This document shows, piece by piece, positions 9,313-17,806 of a DNA stretch of 64,000 bases. How positions within the stretch are numbered: the first letter of the stretch is position 1; each line of letters begins with the position of its first letter. Made by a program: the position numbers and the translations under genes. The stretch comes from Rhizobiaceae bacterium (GTDB taxonomy: Bacteria > Pseudomonadota > Alphaproteobacteria > Rhizobiales > Rhizobiaceae), in assembly GCA_023953905.1 (NCBI GenBank), contig JAMLJA010000004.1, positions 186,001 through 250,000 of the forward strand. The letters run 5' to 3'. The notes beneath the pieces are model-generated. The model was not told where the DNA came from. It saw only the letters and a program-made list of their open reading frames with translations, and searched no databases.

Positions 9313-10233
9313 ATGAGCGATCTTCAAAATCTCCTGATGGCGAGTGTTAGGCGGCTTGTGCTGGATAATCTCCCGTATGACCGTCAAGACAGCGATATCG
9401 TGCGAGAGCTTTCCGCCATGACGCCTACTGATCTGCTAATTCGCTGGTTCAACTGGACCCGGCGCATGTTGCCTCCGATGCCTCGGCAGGTACTGCAGTC
9501 GAACGAATTTAAGGCAAATCCCGTACTGCAGCAGCGACGAGCTGACGTTCAGGCGTTGATCGCTGACATTCAGTCGGGGGGAGATCTGACTAAGTACCTT
9601 AGCCGCGCGGTGAAGCACGGATATGTGAACGGGAATGGGCTGAAGCCTCATCGCCGACAGGACTTAGATTTGATGTTGAGCGCTTGGGGGGTGCACCATC
9701 TGCACTTTTCTCAAGATGTTGAGTCAGACGGTTTCGTGAAGCGCGACGGGCCAATCATCTTCGCCGTATTCCGTCACGACAAAGCCTTTCTCATCGATGT
9801 CATGACCCACCAAGATTGGGCTCGGGAACATGTTATTCATGTGATGGTGGATAATTGGCCCAATGAAGGTCTAGTTTTTGAAATGCAGGGTGTACACGGT
9901 CTAGCGCGAACCGTTAACGACTCCGAACGTCAGAAACTTCGTAATGCTCAAATAAACACTCCCATTGAGATCGACGGCAAAGTTTACATGCCTGCCGGAG
10001 GCATGACCACTTCCGGAGTCGGGGTGGACGCAGTCCGGCAAGCTGATCGCGTGATAACCGACCTTGAAGCCTTCGCACTGCGCTATGAGCAGGCAGCCGA
10101 CGAGATCATCGCTCAAGTCAAGCGCGGTGGAATAGCTTGGCCCGACGAACCTGATTTCGCGGTGGAATTTCGACCAGACGCCTACGGAGTCGTGGAACTC
10201 AAAAGCATTACATTTCTGCGACTTGGGCCTTAG
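9313..10233 (+). CDS. Hypothetical protein, unknown family, beside tRNA-Thr
   Basis: I do not recognise this 306-residue protein. It begins at an ATG with GGTGGGG two bases before it, 45 bp after the tRNA. There is no signal peptide or membrane segment, so it should be cytosolic. The middle carries a compact conserved-looking core: WGVHHLHF near residue 127, then FVKRDGPIIFAVFRHDKAFLIDVM and a Trp/Asp-rich stretch. The His cluster and the following R-D and D residues could be a catalytic or metal site, but that is speculation. Codon use appears more AT-rich (CTA, ATA, AAT) than the flanking operons, and its neighbours downstream are broken genes, which fits recent acquisition. It could be a cargo, toxin or defence gene. 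Confidence 0.7.
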   Translation: MSDLQNLLMASVRRLVLDNLPYDRQDSDIVRELSAMTPTDLLIRWFNWTRRMLPPMPRQVLQSNEFKANPVLQQRRADVQALIADIQSGGDLTKYLSRAVKHGYVNGNGLKPHRRQDLDLMLSAWGVHHLHFSQDVESDGFVKRDGPIIFAVFRHDKAFLIDVMTHQDWAREHVIHVMVDNWPNEGLVFEMQGVHGLARTVNDSERQKLRNAQINTPIEIDGKVYMPAGGMTTSGVGVDAVRQADRVITDLEAFALRYEQAADEIIAQVKRGGIAWPDEPDFAVEFRPDAYGVVELKSITFLRLGP

Positions 10234-10238
10234 CATGG

Positions 10239-10560
10239 TCACTGGCCCGACGGTCGCTCTAACCGCCGCCGGACGGCCTTCCGCACCCGGTACCAATAGG
10301 TCTGCTCCGCACCATCGCTGTCGTACCACGCACGCTCGTGGCGGGCGAAAGCCTCAAGCTCCGGGTCGGGATATTTGGCGATAACGTCGTCAGCCACACG
10401 GGCAATGTCGTCGGCGGGGATCAGTCGCGGTTTGATCGCGTCGGTCCAGATCGTCCACAGGACCAGCCCAATGAATCTAGGGGCCTGAACGGACCGCCGG
10501 ATCAAGCATCCATTCAACGTTTCATCCAGCCAATGTCCCAACGCTCCAAGATCGATCCTG
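10239..10560 (-). pseudogene. 3' fragment of an unidentified gene (5' end lost)
   Basis: Reading on the minus strand, about 105 codons up to the TGA at 10239 have protein-like composition: a Trp- and Arg-rich segment (GLVLWTIWTDAIKPRL) and a charged C-terminus ending LERPSGQ. There is no start codon or ribosome site at the natural 5' end. The frame stays open to 10886 only because it runs antisense through the sulfotransferase remnant. The sequence appears to break near 10560, where the other remnant begins in the opposite direction. I cannot name the family. Confidence 0.45.
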
Positions 10561-10561
10561 G

Positions 10562-11158
10562 GTGTTGAGCGGCTTAGATTTGACTCAAATCGCGCAAGCC
10601 AAGGCCGCACCCCGGCCAGCCTATCTTGCAGGACACTTCGGATTGGCGGACCTGGACGCGGCCAGCTTTGCTCCGAGCGATATTCGCGTGCTGTTTGCCG
10701 TGACACGCGATCCCGTCGAGCGTGCCATCTCACTGTATGCACTGATGCGAAGAAGTCCCGATTGGCTTCCGCATATAGCGCCATTCGTTGGAGATCGAAA
10801 TTTCGAGTATTTTTATGAGTTCTGTCGTGATCGCGGCTACTATTTTCCCAATGATCAGTGCCGCCGGATCGGCGGCTCGGCTTCATTCTCCGCGACCCGA
10901 TCGATCATCATGGAAAGATATTCGTTTGTCGGCAGTTCCGACCGGATCGACCTCGTGGCGTCCGCTCTTCGCAGCAGGCTGTCGGACATCCTGCCGGGGT
11001 TCTCTGCTCCGAGCGTGCGTCTCAACGGCGGCAAGTATGGCAATGACGAGATCAGATTATCGAAACGCATGGCGGCGAAGGTCGAGGACCACAACAGCGA
11101 AGACGCGGAACTTCATCATTTTATCGTTGAGGAAGGTGGGCTCTATTCGCGCTCATAG
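10562..11158 (+). pseudogene. Truncated sulfotransferase (C-terminal two thirds)
   Basis: The frame encodes about 198 residues that look like the C-terminal part of a sulfotransferase family 2 enzyme. It keeps the HFGL segment and the 3'-phosphate-binding motif of PAPS (VTRDPVERAISLY). The N-terminal 5'-phosphosulfate loop, normally like KTGGTS about 60 residues earlier, is absent. A GTG at 10562 could start it, but no ribosome site precedes it and the upstream sequence belongs to an oppositely oriented fragment. A rearrangement that removed the 5' end is the simplest reading. It may be untranslated or inactive. Confidence 0.6.
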
Positions 11159-11328
11159 TCGAGGTGCATGGTGTTTGCGATCGCAAGACCTGCACGAAGC
11201 GGGAAGCCATTCCCGACATTCAACAATCAAACGCTGACACAGTCGGCGCGCTGATTGTCGGTCCCGTGCCTCTAAATCAGCGGCGAGGAGAAGGCTATAA
11301 CGCTCAGACAATTGTCCGCATCTACAAT

Positions 11329-11364
11329 CCAATGCCACAACACTGCCCAATGCCACAACACTGC
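11329..11364. repeat. Two perfect tandem copies of an 18-bp unit
   Basis: The unit CCAATGCCACAACACTGC occurs at 11329-11346 and again directly at 11347-11364 without a mismatch. It ends 3 bases before a strong hairpin. Tandem duplication by slippage is the simplest cause. A binding site or recombination trace is possible, given the disordered neighbourhood. Confidence 0.85.
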
Positions 11365-11367
11365 GCA

Positions 11368-11405
11368 AAAGAGGCCCACTCCCTTCGACGGAAGTGGGCC
11401 TCTTT
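11368..11405. terminator. Strong symmetrical hairpin, probable bidirectional terminator
   Basis: The arms AAAGAGGCCCACT (11368-11380) and AGTGGGCCTCTTT (11393-11405) pair perfectly over 13 bp with a 12-base loop. Because the arms start with AAAG and end with CTTT, both strands have a short U tract after a GC-rich stem, the form of a bidirectional intrinsic terminator. It follows the sulfotransferase remnant by about 210 bp and precedes the HerA-type gene, so it insulates the two regions. Confidence 0.7.
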
Positions 11406-11741
11406 CGCTTGGCAGAAATCAGCGCGGCTTGATCAGACCACTGATGGACTTTTCTTGACGCCAGCCATCAAAATATGCGCAACGATTCATTATCCCCAAT
11501 CCCTGTCCTGAGTGTTTCTAACAAGCGCATTCTGACGCGGCTGACCGCTCTGTCAACATATCCAGCTGCTTCGCGCATCGGAAAGGACTGCGGCAATAAC
11601 CGGCACCACCTCATTCAGCTCGCTAAAATTTGAACGTTCGCGGTTACCACCTGCTCACCATGCCCACTTTCGCGCTCTGAAGCTTTACGCCATCGCAAGA
11701 GTTGTCGGCGCCAATCAGCGCCGAACGCGGAGAGGCTAATT

Positions 11742-13550
11742 TTGGAAATGCTAGAGACGTTTCGTGACGAGCATAAACAGGGTGGATCATTCGGCAGGGT
11801 CATGTCCTGCCGTGGCTCAGAGGCGCGGATCGCGATGACCGACGATGGTCGGAGTGAGCGCCCCATGCGGATCACGATCGGCACTGCGATTGCTATACAA
11901 TCAGCTGGCAGAAGTATCATCGGATTGATTTCGGAAGTGACGTCCAGTGCCTCATCAGGCATTGAGATGTCCTCGCAACGCGCGATCGCCAATGTTGACC
12001 TTATCGGGGAAATCGGACCCGATGACACGGGTTCCAAAAGATTTCTGCGGGGAGTGAGATATTACCCGGCTATCGGTGATCGTGCTGTACCACTGTCGGC
12101 ACAAGAGTTGCGGCTGATTTATGCATCTCCGCAGGAATCTTCTATCGTCGTCGGCCAACTCAATCAGGATCTTGCCATTCCGGTTCATGTCAATGCGGAC
12201 GAACTGCTTGCCAAGCACTTCGCAGTGCTCGGATCGACCGGTGTTGGCAAATCCTCCGGCGTTGCGGTCATTATTGATGAACTCACGAAGGCTCGCCCGG
12301 ACGTCCGCGTGCTGCTTCTGGATGTTCACAACGAGTACGGCAACTGCTTCCCCGATCGATCCAAGGCGATTGGCTCCGACGAACTCCGCCTGCCATTCTG
12401 GCTGCTCACCTTCGAGGAAATAACCGACGTCATCTATGGCGGCAAACCTGCGGTGGCGGAGGAGACCGAGATCCTGTTGGAACTCATTCCGACCGCCAAG
12501 GCACATTATCAAAGCTACAAGGGCTCACAGGATCGCTCGTCGATCCTATCGCGCAAGAACCCCAAGGCCGCCGGCTTCACTGCCGACACACCTTCCCCAT
12601 ACCTGATGCATGATCTGCTTGGGCTGATCGACGAGCGCATGGGGAAGCTGGAAAATCGATCCACGCGAATGATCCATCATCGCCTGATGATGCGCATCGA
12701 AGCGCTTATTCAGGACAAACGCTTTGCGTTCATGTTCGAGAATGCAAATGTGGGCGGTGACACGATGGCCGCGGTGCTCGGCCAACTGTTTCACGTAGAT
12801 TCGGATGATTGCAGCATCACGATACTGAAGCTTGCGAGCCTTCCGGGTGAAGTCATCGATGCCATTGTGTGTGTGACGGCGCGCCTCGCCTTCGAGTTTG
12901 GGCAATGGAGTAATGGCGGCATACCGCTGATGCTCGTGTGCGAGGAAGCCCATCGCTACGCTGCGGCGGATCGTTCGGTCGGCTTCGCACCTGCGAGACG
13001 CGCACTGTCGAAAATCGCCAAGGAAGGCCGCAAATACGGCGTTCATCTGGGTCTTGTCACCCAGCGTCCAGCTGAACTGGACCCGACCATCATTTCACAG
13101 TGCAGCACTTTGTTTTTCATGCGCATGGCCAACGATCAGGACCAGCGCATCCTGCAGGCAGCGGTTTCGGACACTGCCGAAAATCTGCTCCCCTTCATAC
13201 CAACGCTTGGAACCGGTGAGGCCGTGGGAATTGGCGAGGGTCTACCTGTGCCAACCCGCTTTTCCTTCACTCTTCGTGCGCCGGCAGAGCTCCCGTTCAA
13301 CGATCAGAGCCGCGCGTCGAGAAGTCCGGCCCTCGACCGGATCGAACTTGTGCGACAAGCGGTGGAGCGATGGCGCCAATCGAGCATCAGCCAGCCGAAC
13401 TGGCGCGATCAGCACAAGGCCGCCGCTCAGGCTCCGTTGGCGTCCGAGCGAAAGAGCGCGTTGGCGCTCGGACTGCAGACGATTTCAAATGAAAGAGTGG
13501 GCGGTGGCGATACCGTCACGGAATATCGCAATCGGCTTACGAGCCGCTGA
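11742..13550 (+). CDS. HerA-type hexameric DNA-translocating ATPase (DUF87/FtsK-HerA superfamily)
   Basis: The 602-residue protein has a HAS-barrel-like N-terminus (about residues 15-130), the family lead-in VHVNADELLAKHF, Walker A GSTGVGKS at 164-171, Walker B LMLVCEEAH near 400-406, and a downstream LVTQRPAEL sensor/arginine segment. HerA ATPases form hexameric rings that pump DNA and usually act with a nuclease (NurA, SIR2 or others), including in phage defence. The TTG at 11742 was chosen because GAGAGG ends 6 bases before it; the ATG at 11748 is the alternative. No partner nuclease is adjacent. The next gene, a GGDEF-EAL protein, starts 2 bp after the stop, so the pair is probably co-translated. 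Confidence 0.88.
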   Translation: MEMLETFRDEHKQGGSFGRVMSCRGSEARIAMTDDGRSERPMRITIGTAIAIQSAGRSIIGLISEVTSSASSGIEMSSQRAIANVDLIGEIGPDDTGSKRFLRGVRYYPAIGDRAVPLSAQELRLIYASPQESSIVVGQLNQDLAIPVHVNADELLAKHFAVLGSTGVGKSSGVAVIIDELTKARPDVRVLLLDVHNEYGNCFPDRSKAIGSDELRLPFWLLTFEEITDVIYGGKPAVAEETEILLELIPTAKAHYQSYKGSQDRSSILSRKNPKAAGFTADTPSPYLMHDLLGLIDERMGKLENRSTRMIHHRLMMRIEALIQDKRFAFMFENANVGGDTMAAVLGQLFHVDSDDCSITILKLASLPGEVIDAIVCVTARLAFEFGQWSNGGIPLMLVCEEAHRYAAADRSVGFAPARRALSKIAKEGRKYGVHLGLVTQRPAELDPTIISQCSTLFFMRMANDQDQRILQAAVSDTAENLLPFIPTLGTGEAVGIGEGLPVPTRFSFTLRAPAELPFNDQSRASRSPALDRIELVRQAVERWRQSSISQPNWRDQHKAAAQAPLASERKSALALGLQTISNERVGGGDTVTEYRNRLTSR

Positions 13551-13552
13551 GA

Positions 13553-15154
13553 ATGACCGACAGCGGCCAGGCAATGAATCCTACAGTTACAAAGCAGCCC
13601 GCAGAGGCTGCGCCCCGGCATCGGTTGGCCGACATTCTCGAACAGGCGGGATTCGGCATTGAGGTTTGCACGGACGGTCAGCTTGTCTATTCAAACCTCG
13701 CTCAGGCCAGTCCCCTCATTGATCGACCGCGATCCACCGCCTTCAACGTCGAGCGCGACGGTGTGTCATATGATATTTCGTTGACGGTCGACGCCTCCGA
13801 ACAGGAACAGCGCGAGCATGAACTCATCCAACGTGCCTATTTCGACGATCTGACAGGATTGCCCAATCGCGCGCTGCTGGAGCGCAGCGTGAATGCACTC
13901 ATCGAGTTGGGCGAGACATTCGGATTGGCATTCATAGATCTCGACGGCTTCAAGGAAGTGAACGACTATTTCGGCCACGATATAGGTGATGCGCTTCTCG
14001 CAAGACTGGCGGAAAGACTGTCTCGGAGCCTGCGTTCGACGGACATGCTTGCACGCCTGAGTGGCGATGAATTCGTGCTTCTGGTCTCGCCTGCGGAGGC
14101 CGCACCCGAACTCGAGGGCAGAATTCAGGAAGTTTCGCGCCTGATCAAGTCGCCGTTTGTGCTGAGTGGTTTCGAAGTGCTGGCATCGGCTTCCATCGGC
14201 GTCAGCTTGTATCCAGCACATGGAAGGAACTATTCCGAACTGCGCGACAGCGCCGATCGGGCAATGTATCGCGGTAAGTCGAACGGAAAGGGCACGATCC
14301 AGTTCTTCGACAAGACCATCGAGCATGCCGTGGCCGAGCGAACCCGGCTCGAGCAAAGGGTCCGCCGGGCCATTCGCGACAAGCGCGTCTGTTGTGTCTA
14401 CCAGCCAAAAGTCGTGCTCAGAACCGGTGAAGTGACCGGTGTCGAGGTTCTCATGCGATGGATGGATGAGGACGGAATCATCCATGCGCCGGGAGACTTT
14501 TTGGCGCTGGCGAGCGAACTGGGTCTGATGGACGACCTCACCCATTCGATCGTGGCCGAAACCATCGCCTCGGTCGACCTCATAAACGAGGCTTTCGGCG
14601 GAACGATATCGATCAGCATCAACGTGACGGCTACCCAGGCGGGCGACCCCACATTCATGAAATCGCTCGTCGATGCGCTTATCGCATCAGGTTATCCCGA
14701 ACGGTTCATCGTGGAGGTGACCGAAGAGGCGTTTCTCTCAAAGAGCGTCTTTCAGGAGCGCATCCTGCCGATGATCCGAGCCTCCGGGGCGCGCGTGTCG
14801 ATCGACGACTTCGGCGTTGGCTATTCTTCGCTGTCGGCTCTGGCCGACATCACGGCCGACGAAGTCAAGATTGACCGGTCCTTTGTGACGGACATCCACA
14901 AGCGGCCGCGCAGCCAGTACGTGCTCAAGGCGATCGAGGCGTTGAGCCACAGTTTGGGCATATCGGTTGTGGTGGAGGGTGTCGAAACGGTCGAGGAACT
15001 CGCCTATCTGCAAGGGGCGACGCGGGTCGCCTATGCGCAGGGATACTACTTTTCAGAACCCGTTCATCTGACGGAGTTCACCAGGAAAAGCGTAGTGGAG
15101 ACCGCAACGCGCAGTGTCGAGCACGCCCGCGGCGTGAAGGCCGGGAGAGGATAA
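13553..15154 (+). CDS. GGDEF-EAL domain cyclic-di-GMP signalling protein
   Basis: The 533-residue soluble protein has a short N-terminal sensor-like region (about 1-90, PAS-like at best), a GGDEF domain (about 95-255) and an EAL domain (about 275-520). The GGDEF signature reads SGDEF near residue 170. The EAL signature reads EVL near 297, but the other phosphodiesterase residues are visible: the Asn in INVT, the TEE glutamates, IDDFGVGYSS, VKIDRSF, VEGVET and the QG of YAQGYY. c-di-GMP hydrolysis is therefore likely and cyclase activity possible. There are no membrane helices. It starts 2 bp after the HerA-type gene. Confidence 0.93.
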   Translation: MTDSGQAMNPTVTKQPAEAAPRHRLADILEQAGFGIEVCTDGQLVYSNLAQASPLIDRPRSTAFNVERDGVSYDISLTVDASEQEQREHELIQRAYFDDLTGLPNRALLERSVNALIELGETFGLAFIDLDGFKEVNDYFGHDIGDALLARLAERLSRSLRSTDMLARLSGDEFVLLVSPAEAAPELEGRIQEVSRLIKSPFVLSGFEVLASASIGVSLYPAHGRNYSELRDSADRAMYRGKSNGKGTIQFFDKTIEHAVAERTRLEQRVRRAIRDKRVCCVYQPKVVLRTGEVTGVEVLMRWMDEDGIIHAPGDFLALASELGLMDDLTHSIVAETIASVDLINEAFGGTISISINVTATQAGDPTFMKSLVDALIASGYPERFIVEVTEEAFLSKSVFQERILPMIRASGARVSIDDFGVGYSSLSALADITADEVKIDRSFVTDIHKRPRSQYVLKAIEALSHSLGISVVVEGVETVEELAYLQGATRVAYAQGYYFSEPVHLTEFTRKSVVETATRSVEHARGVKAGRG

Positions 15155-15266
15155 ACTCTCCGGCCAGTTCCTTGATGCGTTCGGCGCCGCCTTTGTCGTG
15201 ATGATTGTCGACTTGTCGAGGCTTCGCTTTCGACTGCCGCGCAGGGCGCGCTGAAAACCGATGTCA

Positions 15267-15297
15267 TTGATCTGCATCATGGCGCGGGCATTATAAT
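15267..15297 (+). promoter_or_regulatory. Candidate FNR/FixK-like box and -10 element before the phosphoketolase gene
   Basis: TTGATCTGCATCAT at 15267-15280 matches the FNR/FixK consensus TTGAT-N4-ATCAA except in its last base. A perfect -10 hexamer TATAAT lies at 15292-15297, about 100 bases before the start codon. The box centre would fall near -30 relative to that -10, not the -41.5 expected for class II activation. The TTGATC could instead be a plain -35 hexamer with a 19-bp spacer. The promoter is better supported than the regulator. Confidence 0.45.
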
Positions 15298-15399
15298 GGC
15301 GCATTGTCGTGAAAGATCGTCAGCTTGCCACTGCGCGTCGCCGACGGCTGCATCGCGCCGACAAAACTTCCGCATGGGCACTTGCCCAAGGAGAATTCT

Positions 15400-17766
15400 A
15401 TGAGCGTTGAACCTTCGACCCTGGAGTTGATGGATCGCTACTGGCGTGCGGCAAACTATGTTTCAGTTGGCCAGATCTACCTTCTGGACAATCCGCTGCT
15501 GCGCGAACCCTTGCTGGCAGACCACGTCAAGCCGCGCCTTCTCGGCCATTGGGGAACGACACCGGGCCTCAACTTCATCTATGTCCATCTCAACCGCATC
15601 ATCCGCGAGCGCGACGCCGACGTGCTCTTTATCTGCGGGCCGGGACATGGTGGCCCCGCCATGGTGGCCAATACCTGGCTCGAAGGCACCTACAGCGAAA
15701 TCTATCCGAACATAAGCCTCGATGCCGTCGGCATGAAAAAGCTGTTCAAGCAGTTTTCGTTTCCCGGCGGGATACCGAGCCATGTCGCGCCCCAGACACC
15801 CGGATCGATCCACGAAGGCGGCGAACTTGGCTACGCACTGGTGCACGCATTCGGTGCTGTCTTCGACAATCCGAACCTCGTGACCGCTTGCGTCATCGGT
15901 GACGGTGAAGCCGAAACCGGCCCATTGGCGGCGGCCTGGCACTCGAACAAGTTCCTGAACCCCAAAGTCGACGGCGCGGTCCTGCCGATCCTGCATCTCA
16001 ACGGCTACAAGATCGCCAATCCGACGGTGCTGGCGCGAATGGATGACGCCGAACTGCGCAATCTCTTCACCGGCTTGGGGTACGAGCCGATTTTCGTCGA
16101 AGGGCACGATCCGATGCCAATGCATCGGGCCATGTCATCTGCACTCGACGCGGCCTTCGACACCATACGCACGATCCAGCAATCCGCACGGGCCGAAGGC
16201 GCGACTGTCAATCGACCACGCTGGCCGATGATCATCCTGCGCAGCACGAAAGGCTGGACCGGCCCGAAGGAGGTAGACGGCAAGAAGGTTGAGGGCTTCT
16301 GGCGCTCCCATCAGGTACCGGTTTCGAATGCGCGCGGGGACGATGCCCACCGTAAGATCCTTGAAGACTGGATGCGCAGCTATCGCGCCGAGGAACTGTT
16401 TGACGCCAATGGCAGCCTCATGCCCGAACTCAAGGCGCTGGCGCCGGAAGGAACGAAGCGCATGGGGGCTACCCCCTACGCCAATGGCGGACTGTTGAAG
16501 CGCGATCTCGTATTGCCCAACTGGAAATCAATGGCGCTGCCGGTGGATGCGCCGGGAGCGGCCACCGGTGAGGCAACGCGCGCGATGGGTCGCTACCTGC
16601 GCGACGTGATGACGCTCAATGAAGACGCGCGCAACTTCCGCCTGATGGGTCCCGACGAAACCGCCTCCAATCGCCTCGACGCCGTCTTCGACGTTACCGA
16701 GCGCGTCTGGATGGAGGAAATCGAACCTTATGACGTGCATCTTGCGCCTTCGGGCCGTGTGATGGAGGTGCTTTCGGAGCATCTTTGCCAGGGTTGGCTG
16801 GAAGGTTATCTGCTTACCGGCAGGCACGGGCTGTTCTCATGCTACGAAGCCTTCATCCACATCATCGATTCGATGGTCAACCAGCACGCCAAATGGCTGC
16901 AGACGACCGCCGCGCTCGAGTGGCGCGCGCCTGTCGCGTCGCTCAACTATCTGCTGACCTCCCATGTCTGGCGGCAGGATCACAATGGTTTCAGCCATCA
17001 GGATCCCGGCTTTGCAGATTTCGTGGCCAACAAGAAGCCAGGTACGGTGCGGCTTTATTTTCCACCCGACGCCAATACGCTTCTATGGGTCACGGATCAC
17101 TGTCTGCGCACCTGGAACCGCATCAATGTGATCACCGCGGGCAAACAGCCCCAGCCCCAATGGCTGACGGCTGAGGAAGCGGAGCGTCACTGCACTGCCG
17201 GCGCCGGCATATGGGACTGGGCCTGCACCTGCGCCACAGATGAAGAGCCGGATATCGTCATGGCCTGCGCCGGGGACGTGCCCACAATCGAGACGCTTGC
17301 GGCAGTCGACCTCCTGCGCCGCGCGTTACCGCAATTGAAGATCAGGGTGGTAAATGTCGTCGACCTGATGACGCTGATTACGCACGACACGCATCCGCAT
17401 GGGATGACAGAAGAGGTCTTCGATGGGCTGTTCACCACCGACAAGCCGGTGATCTTCGCCTATCATGGCTACCCTTACCTCATTCATCGCCTGACTTATA
17501 AGCGGAACAACCATGTCAACTTCCATGTGCATGGTTTTCAGGAGGAAGGTACGACAACCACGCCGTTCGACATGGCGGTGATGAACCGTGTGGACCGCTA
17601 TCACCTCGCGCTTGCCGCAATAGAACGGCTTGGCGCTGTTGCCGGGGATACATCCGCCCTCGTCCAGTCGATCGAGCAGAAGCTGGCGGACCACAAAGTC
17701 TACATCTGCGAGTACGGTGAAGACATGCCCGAAATCCGCAACTGGCGCTGGCGAGCGGTCGTGTGA
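15400..17766 (+). CDS. xfp: Xylulose-5-phosphate/fructose-6-phosphate phosphoketolase
   Basis: This 788-residue thiamine-diphosphate enzyme splits xylulose 5-phosphate (and often fructose 6-phosphate) with phosphate to acetyl phosphate and glyceraldehyde 3-phosphate (or erythrose 4-phosphate). Both family signatures are present: EGGELGYAL near residue 140 and GDGEAETGP near 167, followed by WHSNKFLN. Length is normal for the family. The ATG at 15400 has AAGGAG 7 bases upstream; the open frame further upstream is not needed. It stands alone, with no acetate kinase or phosphotransacetylase beside it. A candidate FNR-like site precedes it. It converges with the efflux operon. Confidence 0.96.
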   Translation: MSVEPSTLELMDRYWRAANYVSVGQIYLLDNPLLREPLLADHVKPRLLGHWGTTPGLNFIYVHLNRIIRERDADVLFICGPGHGGPAMVANTWLEGTYSEIYPNISLDAVGMKKLFKQFSFPGGIPSHVAPQTPGSIHEGGELGYALVHAFGAVFDNPNLVTACVIGDGEAETGPLAAAWHSNKFLNPKVDGAVLPILHLNGYKIANPTVLARMDDAELRNLFTGLGYEPIFVEGHDPMPMHRAMSSALDAAFDTIRTIQQSARAEGATVNRPRWPMIILRSTKGWTGPKEVDGKKVEGFWRSHQVPVSNARGDDAHRKILEDWMRSYRAEELFDANGSLMPELKALAPEGTKRMGATPYANGGLLKRDLVLPNWKSMALPVDAPGAATGEATRAMGRYLRDVMTLNEDARNFRLMGPDETASNRLDAVFDVTERVWMEEIEPYDVHLAPSGRVMEVLSEHLCQGWLEGYLLTGRHGLFSCYEAFIHIIDSMVNQHAKWLQTTAALEWRAPVASLNYLLTSHVWRQDHNGFSHQDPGFADFVANKKPGTVRLYFPPDANTLLWVTDHCLRTWNRINVITAGKQPQPQWLTAEEAERHCTAGAGIWDWACTCATDEEPDIVMACAGDVPTIETLAAVDLLRRALPQLKIRVVNVVDLMTLITHDTHPHGMTEEVFDGLFTTDKPVIFAYHGYPYLIHRLTYKRNNHVNFHVHGFQEEGTTTTPFDMAVMNRVDRYHLALAAIERLGAVAGDTSALVQSIEQKLADHKVYICEYGEDMPEIRNWRWRAVV

Positions 17767-17806
17767 GAACCGAATTTCATCTGGGAGGGTGACCGATAAC
17801 GCCGCG

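Larger units (their letters stand above)
11159..11741. other. 583-bp non-coding stretch between sulfotransferase remnant and herA-like gene
   Basis: No convincing gene is present. An open frame at 11164-11511 crosses the tandem repeat and hairpin and has no family features. The stretch contains two copies of an 18-bp repeat (11329-11364), a 13-bp-stem hairpin (11368-11405), and otherwise unremarkable AT-richer sequence up to the ribosome site of the HerA-type gene at 11730-11735. Confidence 0.6.

Noticed and set aside
11164..11511. 115-codon plus-strand frame in the non-coding stretch
   Set aside because: It runs through the tandem repeat and the hairpin, has no ribosome site and no protein-like features.
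9192..11741. Classical tRNA-integrated island with att repeat and integrase
   Set aside because: No integrase gene and no second copy of the tRNA 3' end were found by eye; only the fragments and the tRNA position hint at it.
13766..14545. 259-codon minus-strand frame inside the GGDEF-EAL gene
   Set aside because: Antisense shadow of a confidently assigned coding frame in GC-rich DNA.
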